From contig JAJFHU010000038.1 of NCBI GenBank assembly GCA_021775455.1, positions 110,132 to 174,131 of the forward strand: DNA of 64,000 nucleotides. Reading direction: 5' to 3'. Source of the DNA: Hyphomicrobiales bacterium. GTDB taxonomy: Bacteria > Pseudomonadota > Alphaproteobacteria > Rhizobiales > Rhizobiaceae. How positions within the stretch are numbered: the stretch's first letter is position 1; the number at the start of each line of letters is the position of its first letter. The notes under the pieces are model-generated. The model was not told where the DNA came from, did not search any database, and saw only the letters and a program-made list of their open reading frames with translations. The position numbers and the translations under genes were made by a program. Positions 18,314-27,450 of the stretch are shown here, piece by piece.

Positions 18314-18499
18314 TTAGTGGCAAGGAAATCCAGCCGCGTGGCGTGAATCATGCGCTGCATTATGAAGCACTTCTGATTGGGCAAAACCGATGCCATAAAG
18401 AAGCGATGCACCAAGAAGTGCGGCGAAAAATGCAGCCATAAGACGGCTTGAACGGGAGCCGGAAACGGCAACAGTCCGGGTATTGGTAGCTGAGAGCAT
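18314..18499 (-). CDS. cbtB: Cobalt transporter subunit CbtB
   Basis: A 61-residue protein with one transmembrane helix (about residues 20-40) and the family C-terminal metal-binding motif HNAAHDSRHAAGFPCH. Start chosen at ATG 18499-18497 because GGAGG lies five bases upstream; the longer open frame runs backwards into the riboswitch and is not coding. First gene of the operon cbtB-cbtA-cobP-cobW-cobN-cupin-cobO. Confidence 0.92.
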   Translation of the reverse strand: MLSATNTRTVAVSGSRSSRLMAAFFAALLGASLLYGIGFAQSEVLHNAAHDSRHAAGFPCH

Positions 18500-18559
18500 G
18501 ACAACCTCCGTGGTGCTCAGTATCTGTTTTCTGCACATCGGCCACAATTGGCCCTGTAC

Positions 18560-18765
18560 AAATGACTGGCAGGTCTCCTGGCTCATGGCTTTAGCGGTTT
18601 TGTCCCCTTCCCGATCAGCTTGGGGCCAATCAGTGGTTTGAACAAATCCTCGCCACACTACAGTCGCGGGGTCGGCCGGGTTAAGCATGCCCTGTTTGGG
18701 TCCACGCAAGCCCGTTCCCTATTAATCCCGAAGTCTCAAGACTCGTAATCGGGAACCATTCATGG
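18560..18765 (-). promoter_or_regulatory. Cobalamin (B12) riboswitch
   Basis: On the minus strand the conserved blocks appear in order: GGTTCCCG at the 5' end, ATTAATAGGGAAC, CGACCCCGCGACTGTAG (the B12 box), GGGAAGGGGAC and, at the 3' end, GAGCCAGGAGACCTGCC. The 3' edge is about 60 bases before cbtB. High adenosylcobalamin is expected to shut down the downstream cobalt-uptake and cobalamin genes. Confidence 0.93.
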
Positions 18766-18881
18766 ATTTAGGTTTATCTGGAAAGATGCCCATGCGTCAA
18801 TTGCAAATGCGACGGGTTAGGGCGTTTGTGGATGGGTGGGAAGGACGAGTGTCATCTCTTGACAATAGTATTGAGTGAAGA

Positions 18882-19184
18882 TCAAGCATATGTCTTTAGT
18901 ACGCTGGTAATGTAATCAGTGTCTACAATGTATATGTGTGCGTTTCCAGCACGAACTACAACACCGTCTAAAACCACCTCCAAATCACCTAACTCACCCA
19001 CCAAAGAGAGCACTGGTCCACCGCTGAATCCGTCAACACTGTATTTACTGGGTCCGCCGTCATAATGACGAAAATACTCAACACTCGAGGAGAAATCATT
19101 GTCAATCTTACAGTCAGAAACAACCGTTTTTAGGTGAATGGTTCCAATTTTTCCAAACTCAAAAGTTTCTTGATATTCTGACAT
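18882..19184 (-). CDS. Trypsin-like protease, C-terminal part carrying the catalytic serine
   Basis: About 100 residues beginning at ATG 19184-19182. It contains the GFSGGPV motif of chymotrypsin-fold serine proteases (catalytic Ser) followed by LDGVVVRAG, but no catalytic His or Asp. Those residues are in the upstream frame (19184-19666), whose TGA overlaps this ATG by one base as TGATG. The two frames together make about one trypsin domain. Either a frameshift has broken one gene, or the two halves are made separately by coupled translation. No family closer than trypsin-like can be named. The region is visibly AT-richer than its neighbours. Confidence 0.55.
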   Translation of the reverse strand: MSEYQETFEFGKIGTIHLKTVVSDCKIDNDFSSSVEYFRHYDGGPSKYSVDGFSGGPVLSLVGELGDLEVVLDGVVVRAGNAHIYIVDTDYITSVLKTYA

Positions 19185-19666
19185 CACTTCCGGGAGGAAG
19201 GGGCATCCATAAATCCATGATGCGATTCTTTTTTCTTACTAAACGAGCTAACCGGAACAAAATATGGCGCATCCAAGTGTTGGTTAGCCCATTGTTCATT
19301 TACTTCAAAAAACAACAAATCATGATATTCCTGATCGGAGTTTGAAGTCTCAAAAATGCAGTTGTTCAATGGTATGCTTACTAGGTTCTCGTGGCCGCTC
19401 ACGATCCTAATTGTATCTAGCAACTGAGTATCAGGAATCTCGCCCCCTTGGATGTTAAGTTGATGCCGAGTAAGTACGACATACCGCTTACCACAGTATC
19501 TTATGAGGGTGCTTGATCCGCTTCGCCCCAACGGCAATTCCGGATTATCCGCTTCTAAGAGTACCATTCTACATGTTTTTGATATCGTCTTGTTAAAATC
19601 CTTAGGCTTGTAATAGAGGTTTCCGAATTTGACGGCGTTTGTACTCGGGAGCTCACTAATCAGCAT
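19184..19666 (-). CDS. Trypsin-like protease, N-terminal part with His and Asp
   Basis: A 160-residue frame with SGSSTLIRYCGKRYVVLTRHQL-type strand-loop containing the probable catalytic histidine, and YHDLLFFEV with the probable aspartate, in the order expected for the chymotrypsin fold. The serine motif is absent here and lies in the next frame downstream. No signal peptide is visible, so the protein would be cytoplasmic. Possible pseudogene or split gene; see the partner entry at 18882-19184. Confidence 0.55.
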   Translation of the reverse strand: MLISELPSTNAVKFGNLYYKPKDFNKTISKTCRMVLLEADNPELPLGRSGSSTLIRYCGKRYVVLTRHQLNIQGGEIPDTQLLDTIRIVSGHENLVSIPLNNCIFETSNSDQEYHDLLFFEVNEQWANQHLDAPYFVPVSSFSKKKESHHGFMDAPSSRK

Positions 19667-19880
19667 GTTGTCTCATTCGACGTTTATTCTGCACAGTTTT
19701 GAAAGTATCTTATAACTTGAATTGGCCACTATTGTAACGCTCCCACAACATCTAAAATAGGCCTCAGATAGCCAGATGGCTCATACTGCGCTCAGCAGAA
19801 TACAACACCCCCTTGACCTCCCCGCCCCATCTCTTATCTCTTGTTCACAACACCAACTCCCCCAAAACCAAGGCACTCCC

Positions 19881-21938
19881 ATGACCACCAAATTTCCGTC
19901 TTCTGTCAATCCGGCTCTCTTCAATTGGGATGGTCCACTGGGGCTTCCAGGATATGACCAGTTTGAGGTCAAGGATTTCGCGCCTGGGTTTGATTATGCC
20001 CTGAAGGCCCATCTGGATGAGATCGACGCGATTGCCAACAATGGCGCACCCGCCACCTTCGAAAACACCATCGAAGCGTTGGAACTGGCCGGTGACGCTC
20101 TCTCAAAAGTGGCACGGATTTTTTACAATCTTTCCGGTGCCCACACCAATGATGCCATTCAGGCGCTGGAGCGCGATCTCGCGCCCAAAATGGCCGAGCA
20201 TTCATCCAAGATATCCATGAACAAGGCACTGTTTGAGCGCACCGACGCGGTTTACCAGCAACGCGACTCGTTGAACCTCGACGCAGAGGCATTGCGCGTA
20301 CTCGAGCAACACTGGAAAGGCTTCGTGCGTTCCGGTGCAAAACTGAACAACAAAGACCAGAAGGAACTGGCTGGCATCAATGCGGAGCTTGCCGGGTACT
20401 ACACCGGATTTGGCCAGAACATCCTTGCTGATGAGGCAGAGTATCTGCGTCTGATCGAAGAGGAATCCGATCTTGCCGGTCTGCCGGATTCCCTGATCGA
20501 CTCCATGGCGCAGGCGGCCGAAGAAAAAGGCCACAAGGACAAGCACGCGGTCACGCTTTCGCGCTCGATAATCGAGCCATTTCTCACCTTCTGCCAAAAC
20601 CGGGAATTGCGCGAGGAATGCTTCAAAGCCTGGGTGTCACGCGGCGAAGGCAAACATGACAACATGAAACTTGTCGCGGATATCGTTCCCCTTCGTGCCA
20701 AAAAGGCGAAGCTCCTTGGCTACGCATCTTTCGCCGACTACAAGCTTGAAGACACGATGGCCAAGACCCCCGCCAACGTGAATAATCTGCTTGAAACCGT
20801 TTGGGAGAAAGCCAAGGCCAAGGCCGCGCGTGAGGCGGAAGATCTGGCCAGCCTCATCGCGCAGGAAGGCAAGAACCACAAAGTCGCTCCTTGGGATTGG
20901 CGTTACTATAGCGAGAAATTGCGTACAGAACGTTTCAGCTTTGATGAGACGGAGGTAAAGGCTTATTTCCAACTCGACCGGATTATTGAAGCCGCTTTCG
21001 ATACCGCGACGAAGCTGTTCGGCATAAGCTTCAAAGAGCAAGAAGGCGTTCCGCTCTGGCACCCGGATGTTCGCGTTTGGGAAGTGCTTGACAAGTCGGG
21101 CAAGCACCTTGCGGTTTTCACGGGAGATTATTTCGCGCGCTCCTCAAAACGCTCCGGCGCTTGGGCAAGCGCGTTGGAAAGCCAACACAAGCTAGGCGAC
21201 GGCGCAACACCGATCATCATGAACACCATGAACTTCGCCAAACCGCCCAAAGGTCAGCCAGTTCTTATTTCCATTGATGAAGCAAAGACGCTGTTCCACG
21301 AATTCGGCCATGCACTCCACGGGATGCTGTCCAATGTGCGTTTTCCCTCCGTTGCAGGCACCAACACCTCGCGCGATTGGGTGGAGCTCCCTTCCCAGCT
21401 TTATGAACACTGGCTGACCGTACCCGAGAACCTGTCGAAGTACGCCGTGCATCACAAAACCGGCGAGGCAATTCCCAGGGACCTGATGCAGAAGGTTCTT
21501 GATGCGGACACTTTCAATTCCGGTTTCGACAATGTCGAGTTTACCTCGTCCGCCCTCGTCGACATGGCCTTCCACGCGCTTGATGAAAACGAGGCAAAGG
21601 ACATTGATCCCAAGGCATTTCAGCAGCAGATCCTTGAGCGCATCGGCATGCCGGAAGAAATCACCATGCGCCACGCAACGCCTCACTTCGCCCATGTGTT
21701 TTCAGGCGATGGCTATTCCGCAGGTTACTATTCCTACATGTGGTCCGGCGTGCTCGACAGCGACGCCTTCCGCGCCTTCGAGGAAGCAGGCAATCCGTTT
21801 GATGAAGAAATGGCGGCAAAGCTCAAGCAACACATCTATTCTTCCGGCGATTCAATTGACCCCGAAAAAGCCTACATCGCATTCAGAGGTGCGCTTCCAA
21901 CGCCGGATGCATTGTTGGAAAAACGGGGGTTGGTTTAG
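19881..21938 (+). CDS. M3-family oligopeptidase (PrlC/Dcp-like)
   Basis: A 685-residue zinc peptidase of the thimet-oligopeptidase family that degrades short peptides in the cytoplasm. The zinc motif HEFGHALHGM is at about residue 473, with the downstream glutamate in the TSRDWVELPSQ segment and the substrate-binding tyrosines in GDGYSAGYYSYMW near residue 610. Start is placed at ATG 19881 (MTTKFPSS), preceded by AAGG, since the 35 residues in front of it are Pro/Ser/His-rich and unlike the family. Remnants of the last codons of this gene reappear at about 23926-23995. Confidence 0.9.
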   Translation: MTTKFPSSVNPALFNWDGPLGLPGYDQFEVKDFAPGFDYALKAHLDEIDAIANNGAPATFENTIEALELAGDALSKVARIFYNLSGAHTNDAIQALERDLAPKMAEHSSKISMNKALFERTDAVYQQRDSLNLDAEALRVLEQHWKGFVRSGAKLNNKDQKELAGINAELAGYYTGFGQNILADEAEYLRLIEEESDLAGLPDSLIDSMAQAAEEKGHKDKHAVTLSRSIIEPFLTFCQNRELREECFKAWVSRGEGKHDNMKLVADIVPLRAKKAKLLGYASFADYKLEDTMAKTPANVNNLLETVWEKAKAKAAREAEDLASLIAQEGKNHKVAPWDWRYYSEKLRTERFSFDETEVKAYFQLDRIIEAAFDTATKLFGISFKEQEGVPLWHPDVRVWEVLDKSGKHLAVFTGDYFARSSKRSGAWASALESQHKLGDGATPIIMNTMNFAKPPKGQPVLISIDEAKTLFHEFGHALHGMLSNVRFPSVAGTNTSRDWVELPSQLYEHWLTVPENLSKYAVHHKTGEAIPRDLMQKVLDADTFNSGFDNVEFTSSALVDMAFHALDENEAKDIDPKAFQQQILERIGMPEEITMRHATPHFAHVFSGDGYSAGYYSYMWSGVLDSDAFRAFEEAGNPFDEEMAAKLKQHIYSSGDSIDPEKAYIAFRGALPTPDALLEKRGLV

Positions 21939-22073
21939 GGATGCACTTCAGAAGACCAAATTCTGCTTGATTCCACTTCACCACGCATCTGATCACCGGC
22001 ACTGCCCGCTGGTAGCTATTCCTCTCCGTTAATGTTTAGCTGTTGGAAACAGCAGCTTAAACAGGAGTGAGCA

Positions 22074-22931
22074 ATGAGTGATATTTCGGTAGCTGGTTTG
22101 GGAGCGATGGGAACAGCGCTGGCGCGAGCACTCATAGAGGCGGGTCGTGACGTAACAGTCTGGAACCGCACGCCCGAAAAAATGAAGCCGCTTGTGGAGG
22201 CGGGTGCACAAGCAGCATCAAGCTTCGTCGAGGCCCTTGAAGCCAGTCCCCGAACAATTATCTGCGTGCTGGATAACAAGTCCTCCAAACAGCTTTTTGA
22301 AGACCCGGATGTTGTATCCCTGCTGGATGGTCGGACGATCATCCAGTTGACCACAGCCTCCCCAAAGGAAGCCGCAGAAAGTGAAAAATGGTTCACTGGT
22401 CAGGGTGCTTCCTATCTGGATGGCGCGATAATGTGCTGGCCCGGCAACATTGGCACCCCTTCAGGGCAAATTGCAATTGCCGGTCCTGAACCTGTTTTCG
22501 CCACCTGCAAAACGGATCTTGAATGCCTCGCCGGCAATCTTCGCTATCTTGGCGATAACATCAAGGGGGCCGCAACGCTCGACCTGGCATTTCTGTCACG
22601 CACGGTTGGCATCATATTCGGATCCATCCACGGTGCGCTGGTCTGTGAATCCGAGGGCGTACCGGTGTCTGAATTTACCGCGATCCTGCCGGAGGGCGAC
22701 CGCGCTGTTCCGTTGACCCAGGCCATCCATGATGGCTCATTTGATACCATCACCGCTGCAGGTGCCTCGGTTGATGTCGCCGGAAGTGCGGTTACTCAAA
22801 TGCAACAGCAGGCCCGTGATGCCGGTATAAACAGCGAATTTCCCGACCTTCTATGCGATTGGGTAAAACGCGCCCAAAAAGCCGGGTTCGGATCACAGGA
22901 AACTGCCGCTGTCATCAAGGCAATCCGATAG
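22074..22931 (+). CDS. 6-phosphogluconate-dehydrogenase-fold oxidoreductase (imine-reductase-like)
   Basis: A 285-residue NAD(P)-dependent protein with N-terminal Rossmann motif VAGLGAMGTALARAL (residues 6-20) and WNRTPEKM, then an all-helical C-terminal domain. The overall layout matches 3-hydroxyisobutyrate dehydrogenase relatives; the LDGAIMCWPGNIGTPSGQIAIAG-type stretch and lack of the usual catalytic lysine block lean towards the imine reductase group. AGGAG lies seven bases before the ATG. A decayed copy of its last 47 codons is found at 23770-23910. Confidence 0.82.
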   Translation: MSDISVAGLGAMGTALARALIEAGRDVTVWNRTPEKMKPLVEAGAQAASSFVEALEASPRTIICVLDNKSSKQLFEDPDVVSLLDGRTIIQLTTASPKEAAESEKWFTGQGASYLDGAIMCWPGNIGTPSGQIAIAGPEPVFATCKTDLECLAGNLRYLGDNIKGAATLDLAFLSRTVGIIFGSIHGALVCESEGVPVSEFTAILPEGDRAVPLTQAIHDGSFDTITAAGASVDVAGSAVTQMQQQARDAGINSEFPDLLCDWVKRAQKAGFGSQETAAVIKAIR

Positions 22932-23005
22932 AAACCGTGGTGGGATTAGGAGCGATTCTAGTGGGTATCTTGCCCAGTTCACAATCAGCAGTATAGAAAA
23001 TCAAG

Positions 23006-23695
23006 ATGAAAAAAATCGGCATGATTGGTGGACTGAGCTGGGTATCAACCGCTGAATACTACAAACGCATCAATGAGATCACCCAGTCACTCGCTGGCGG
23101 AGTGTCATCAGCACGTATTGTTCTGGAAAGCGTTAACCGACAGGATTATGTGTCGGCAGTCATAGACCGGAATGACGAAGCAACCGCATGCCAGCAAATC
23201 ACTGAAGCGGCTCGTGCGCTGGAGAAAGCAGGTGCAGACTTTATCGTGATTACCTGCAACGATGTTCACCGTTTCATTCCGGAAATCGAGCCTGCCATCA
23301 ACATTCCGTTCCTGCACATCGCGACAGTTACAGCGGAGGCAATCAAGAAGAAGGGCTTCAAGAGCACTGCCATACTTGGCGTTCGTAAAACAATGGAGAG
23401 TAATTTCTATCCCTCAATCATGAAAGAACATGGATTAAATGTTGTGATACCCAACGAGGGCGAAAAACAATTCATTCACGACAGCATCTACGATGAACTT
23501 GTGAAGAATGTTTTTCGCGAAGAAACCCGCACCGGATATCAATCTGTAATTTCCAATTTGGCAAAGCGAGGAGCAGATTGTGTGGCGCTGGCCTGTACGG
23601 AGATACCGCTTCTAATCTCTGAAGATCAATCACCAATAGCCGCTTTCTCAACAACCGAATTGCATTGTTTGGCAGCAGCAAAGCGCGCTTTATAA
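23006..23695 (+). CDS. Aspartate/glutamate racemase family protein
   Basis: A 229-residue enzyme of the Asp/Glu/hydantoin racemase superfamily, cofactor-independent two-cysteine type. IGMIGGLSWVSTAEYYKRIN is at the start; the two catalytic cysteine segments are VITCNDVHRF (about residue 85) and ALACTEIPLL (about 197). It probably interconverts D- and L-aspartate or a related amino acid. It lies between the intact oxidoreductase and the duplicated gene remnants. Confidence 0.88.
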   Translation: MKKIGMIGGLSWVSTAEYYKRINEITQSLAGGVSSARIVLESVNRQDYVSAVIDRNDEATACQQITEAARALEKAGADFIVITCNDVHRFIPEIEPAINIPFLHIATVTAEAIKKKGFKSTAILGVRKTMESNFYPSIMKEHGLNVVIPNEGEKQFIHDSIYDELVKNVFREETRTGYQSVISNLAKRGADCVALACTEIPLLISEDQSPIAAFSTTELHCLAAAKRAL

Positions 23696-23769
23696 TTCGC
23701 ACCCTACCATTTCGAGTAATCAGTCTTTCCAGACAAATAGGAGCAGACAGAAACCCGTTGCTGCGAGAG

Positions 23770-23910
23770 ATTACTCAATTGCAGCAACTGGCGCATGATG
23801 CCGGTATCTACAGCGGATTTCCCGAACTTTTGTGCGAATGGGTAAAGCGCGTTCAAAAGGCTGGGTTCGGAACACAGGAAACTGCCGCCATCATCAAGGC
23901 ATTCCGATAG
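23770..23910 (+). pseudogene. Remnant: C-terminus of imine-reductase-like gene
   Basis: The frame reads ITQLQQLAHDAGIYSGFP, ending in QETAAIIKAFR, closely matching the last 47 residues of the oxidoreductase at 22074-22931 (VTQMQQQARDAGINSEFP to QETAAVIKAIR). Nothing upstream matches the rest of that protein, so this is a truncated, diverged duplicate. Confidence 0.8.
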
Positions 23911-23925
23911 CACGACTGGGTGTTG

Positions 23926-23995
23926 AGAGCCTGCATCGCCATTCACGGCCCTGCCCACACCTGATGCATTGTTGGATAAACGAGGATTGGTTTAG
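23926..23995 (+). pseudogene. Remnant: C-terminus of M3 peptidase gene
   Basis: A short frame ending ALPTPDALLDKRGLV-stop matches the end of the M3 peptidase at 21938 (ALPTPDALLEKRGLV). It directly follows the oxidoreductase remnant, in reverse order relative to the intact genes. Confidence 0.75.
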
Positions 23996-24053
23996 ACGTC
24001 AGTGTCAGAATTTCAGCACTCAAAAATTTCAAAGTTAATGCTGCCGCTTTTTG

Positions 24054-24692
24054 CTAAGCCGCCATTTCGGGCAAATGATGGGTCTGCATCGCTTTTTGAT
24101 AGGCCGGTCGCTCATTAACTGCCTCAACCATTCTTTTGATTGAGGGGCAAGCTTGAAAAAGTGCCTTACGATCATCAGGCCATTCAGTCAGCATGGTCAG
24201 ATAAATATCAAGTGCGCTGAATCCTTGTTCCAACATGTATGGCTGACTAGAAATCTGGCGGTCCATAGTCTTGAAAAACGCGTCCAGTTCTGTTGCGGAC
24301 TTTGCTTCGACTTGCCTTATAGCATCGGGTTCCAAGGCATATCGTTCCGGATGGTTCCATCGCGCGATGGTCAAATATCCTGACGTTGCCATGACATTCA
24401 AAAGAAACAGGAACCTTGCTCGATCTTTTTCACCCGGCTGCGGAACCAGCATCGACTGCGGGAAATATTCACCCAGGCAAACCACTATTGCCGCTGTCTC
24501 GCCAATTGTTTTACCATCTGGTAGGCCGAGAGCTGGCACCCGACCTAACGGGTTTAACATCAAATATTCTTCCTGCCTGTGTTCACCCGCTTCCATGTCC
24601 ACATGGAACAGCTGATACTCAGCACCCATCTCTTCAAGCATTGCCTGTGCTACGATGGAACCGGCCATATACTCCCAATACAATTTAAACAT
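24054..24692 (-). CDS. Glutathione S-transferase family protein
   Basis: A 212-residue protein with the thioredoxin-like N-terminal domain (NPLGRVPALGLPDGKTIGETAAIV at about residues 47-70, carrying the cis-proline and the glutamate-binding ET pair) and an all-helical C-terminal domain. Cytosolic GST-type; substrate unknown. It is divergent from a LysR gene 138 bases away, which probably regulates it. Confidence 0.88.
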   Translation of the reverse strand: MFKLYWEYMAGSIVAQAMLEEMGAEYQLFHVDMEAGEHRQEEYLMLNPLGRVPALGLPDGKTIGETAAIVVCLGEYFPQSMLVPQPGEKDRARFLFLLNVMATSGYLTIARWNHPERYALEPDAIRQVEAKSATELDAFFKTMDRQISSQPYMLEQGFSALDIYLTMLTEWPDDRKALFQACPSIKRMVEAVNERPAYQKAMQTHHLPEMAA

Positions 24693-24805
24693 CTCAACCT
24701 CAAATGGCTGTTAATTTTTTCTTTAGAAGAAAATCTCTTTTCCATTAATAAACAGCATATAACTGGCATTAAAACATTTGCACATCAGATTTCATTTGGC
24801 ATGAA

Positions 24806-24820
24806 TAAAGAATTTCTTTA
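24806..24820. promoter_or_regulatory. Inverted repeat before the LysR gene
   Basis: The perfect palindrome TAAAGAA-T-TTCTTTA lies 11 bases before the LysR start, in the GST/LysR divergent gap. It suits an autoregulatory operator; binding is inference. Confidence 0.45.
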
Positions 24821-24830
24821 GTTATGAGTG

Positions 24831-25769
24831 ATGCATCTTACTCATTTAAACCCTCTTAGAGCCCTTGAAGCCGCACTACGGCATGGAAGTTTCACCAGTG
24901 CGGCTGAGGAGTTGGGCATAACCCCGGCTGCCGTCGGTCAAAGGATACGCATACTGGAACAATATTTAGGAAGAGAACTCTTTCTGCGTTCGCCACAAGG
25001 GATCAAGCCGACAGAAGATTCAGCAAAACTGAGGGAGGAATTAGGTGAAAGTTTTGCGACAATTGCCAGTGTTTTGGAAAAGTTGAAGGCAGGAACGACG
25101 CGTAATCGCATCTCCGTTACCCTGCCTGCGTCCTTTGCGGAAAACTGGCTAACCCCGTTGATATCAAAATTCTATCAAAGGCATTTGGAAGTGGATCTTC
25201 GTCTGGACGCTTCAAACCGAGATGTGAATTTGCAGGTGGAAGATTTCGATTTTGCAATTCGGTATGGGCTTCCGGTCGAAGAGCCACTTCAGGAAACCAT
25301 CTTGTTTGGTGACAATGTATTGCCGGTATGCTCACCCGAATTCGCCGCTTCTTATAACCTGAACGCAAACACGAGATCGCTTGAAGATGTTCCACTTATC
25401 CATCTCATAAACAGAACCGGTGATCCAGGTTGGGTTGGGTTCAACGGTTGGGGTAAAAAATTTGAATTTGCCCCGGACCACTTAAATCACGGAGTGCGCT
25501 ACTCCAGAATAAGTTCCGGTTTGCAGTCAGCCGTCACAGGTCAGGGGCTTGTGCTGTGTGGTTTAACAGAAGCGTTCAACGAGATTTCAAAAAGCAGACT
25601 CGTAACACCCTTCGGACCATCAAAACGATGTCCAACCCATTATGAGTATCGTCTCATCTGGATCCGTGGGAAAGAGCTAAGTCCCCTACAGGAAAACTTC
25701 ATAGTTTGGATTCTTGAAAAGGCTTCCGAATTTCGCGCGCAAGTTTCAGATCTCTTGGCAGAAAATTGA
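24831..25769 (+). CDS. LysR-family transcriptional regulator (GcvA-like)
   Basis: A 312-residue LysR protein; the DNA-binding domain spans residues about 5-63 (LRALEAALRHGSFTSAAEEL then TPAAVGQRIR), followed by the effector domain starting at RNRISVTLPASFAENWL. The start is ATG 24831; the GTG one codon earlier is less likely. It is divergent from the glutathione S-transferase, its likely target. Confidence 0.88.
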   Translation: MHLTHLNPLRALEAALRHGSFTSAAEELGITPAAVGQRIRILEQYLGRELFLRSPQGIKPTEDSAKLREELGESFATIASVLEKLKAGTTRNRISVTLPASFAENWLTPLISKFYQRHLEVDLRLDASNRDVNLQVEDFDFAIRYGLPVEEPLQETILFGDNVLPVCSPEFAASYNLNANTRSLEDVPLIHLINRTGDPGWVGFNGWGKKFEFAPDHLNHGVRYSRISSGLQSAVTGQGLVLCGLTEAFNEISKSRLVTPFGPSKRCPTHYEYRLIWIRGKELSPLQENFIVWILEKASEFRAQVSDLLAEN

Positions 25770-25814
25770 AGTCGGCAGTGCCTGTTCCGAGGCCGTTAAT
25801 GTTTGTCGAAAGTT

Positions 25815-27290
25815 TCACCCCGCAATCCCCAACAACCCATCCACATCGAGATTAGCCTCCATCGCTTGGGCAAGTTCATCGAGCGCAGAATCCACCACGT
25901 TCTTGTAGATGGTATTCTCCCGCGCAATGAAGCCAAGCTGGCGCAGCAGTGCCTTGCGGTAAGTATCGCTCACAAACAGCCCATGCAGATAGCAGCCACG
26001 TACATTGCCCTTAGGTGAAATTGCGCCATCAACCCGACCGTCAATCTCCACCATTGGCCGGGCGCAATCAGCTCCGTCCGTATAGCCCATGTGGATTTCG
26101 TAACCCTCAAGCTCAACACCAAACTCTGCCGAGTTGGCCTCAAAATTCTGTACCTGCTTTTCTGGCAGCAGGTCAGTTTCGACATTTAGGAGGCCAAGTC
26201 CATCAATTTCATCAACGTCCCCTTCAAGGTGTTTGGGATCACGAACCTTTTTACCCAGCATCTGATAACCGCCGCAAATGCCGATCACGGCACCTCCGCG
26301 CTCCGTGTGCGCCTTGAGGCCTCGTTCCCAGCCATTTTCGCGAAACTCTATCAAGTCTGCGATGGTCGATTTGGAGCCCGGCAGCACAACCAGACTGGCA
26401 TCGCCGGGAAACGGATCACCCCTCCGGATGAAGTGAAGGTCGACCCCCGGTTCGCTTCTCAAGGGATCCAGATCATCAAAATTCGCAATCCTGCCCATCG
26501 CCGGAACGACAATCTTGAAGCCGCCGGAAGTGCTGACATGCTGATTATCGAGTGCCACGGAATCTTCCGCCGGCAACCGCTTCACGCAATCGACCCACGG
26601 CAGCACGCCAAATGAAGGCCAACCGGTAAATTGCGTAATTTGCTTCAAACCCTCATCAAACAGGGAGGCATCACCGCGAAACTTGTTGATGAGATAGCCC
26701 GCAATCATTGCCCGGTCTTCTTCTGGCAGAATTGTATGCGTGCCAACGATCGATGCAATCACGCCTCCCCGGTCAATGTCACCGACCAAAATGACGGGCA
26801 CTTTTGCTTCCGTCGCAAAACCCATATTGGCAATATCACCTGCCCGCAAATTGATTTCCGCCGGTGATCCTGCACCTTCAATCAGCACCAAATCTGTATC
26901 CGTCGAAATCTTCTCGTAGCTTTCCATCACCGCGCCAAGCAGCTCCGGCTTCATGGCAAGATACTCCCGTGCCTTGGCGCTCCCCTTGACCTTGCCCTGA
27001 ACAATAACCTGCGAACCGATCTGCGATTGCGGCTTCAGCAACACCGGGTTCATGTGGACGCTGGGTTCGATACCACAGGCAAGCGCCTGCAACCATTGGG
27101 CGCGGCCAATCTCACCAGCATCATCGCCAATTCCTGCAACCGCCGCGTTGTTGGACATGTTCTGTGGCTTGAACGGAACAACCTTGAGACCGCGGTTTTT
27201 TGCGGCACGGCAAAGCCCAGCTACCAGCACGGATTTTCCCACATCCGACCCGGTTCCCTGAAACATCAATGCCTTTGCGTTTGCGCTCAT
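25815..27290 (-). CDS. cobQ: Cobyric acid synthase
   Basis: A 491-residue glutamine-dependent amidotransferase that amidates side chains b, d, e and g of adenosylcobyrinic acid a,c-diamide. N-terminal dethiobiotin-synthetase-like ATPase domain with FQGTGSDVGKSVL (residues 10-22) and PFKPQNMSNNA; C-terminal type I glutamine amidotransferase with the nucleophile Cys in GICGGYQMLG (about residue 334) and the histidine in GCYLHGLF. It is separated from the other cob genes by about 7 kb and has no visible B12 riboswitch upstream. Confidence 0.95.
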   Translation of the reverse strand: MSANAKALMFQGTGSDVGKSVLVAGLCRAAKNRGLKVVPFKPQNMSNNAAVAGIGDDAGEIGRAQWLQALACGIEPSVHMNPVLLKPQSQIGSQVIVQGKVKGSAKAREYLAMKPELLGAVMESYEKISTDTDLVLIEGAGSPAEINLRAGDIANMGFATEAKVPVILVGDIDRGGVIASIVGTHTILPEEDRAMIAGYLINKFRGDASLFDEGLKQITQFTGWPSFGVLPWVDCVKRLPAEDSVALDNQHVSTSGGFKIVVPAMGRIANFDDLDPLRSEPGVDLHFIRRGDPFPGDASLVVLPGSKSTIADLIEFRENGWERGLKAHTERGGAVIGICGGYQMLGKKVRDPKHLEGDVDEIDGLGLLNVETDLLPEKQVQNFEANSAEFGVELEGYEIHMGYTDGADCARPMVEIDGRVDGAISPKGNVRGCYLHGLFVSDTYRKALLRQLGFIARENTIYKNVVDSALDELAQAMEANLDVDGLLGIAG

Positions 27291-27450
27291 GGTGACACGC
27301 TTCGCAGAAGCGTTCGCATTTTACAATATCCCATACGGCAAATCATATTCTCGCCGCGAAACTCAAATAGGGAATGAAACCGTGCAGAAGGTTTTGTACG
27401 CATTAAATCCATGATAAAAGCCGAACCGTCAAATCCGTGAATCAGGCTCG

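Noticed and set aside
18500..18709. Longer open frame extending cbtB upstream
   Set aside because: It runs through the B12 riboswitch, and the internal ATG at 18499 has a GGAGG site five bases upstream.
27360..27385. AATAGGGAA-like block upstream of the DUF1007/NicO genes suggesting a B12 riboswitch
   Set aside because: No B12 box (CCCGC-ACTG) and no 3' CAGGAGACCTG block; the short match is not enough.
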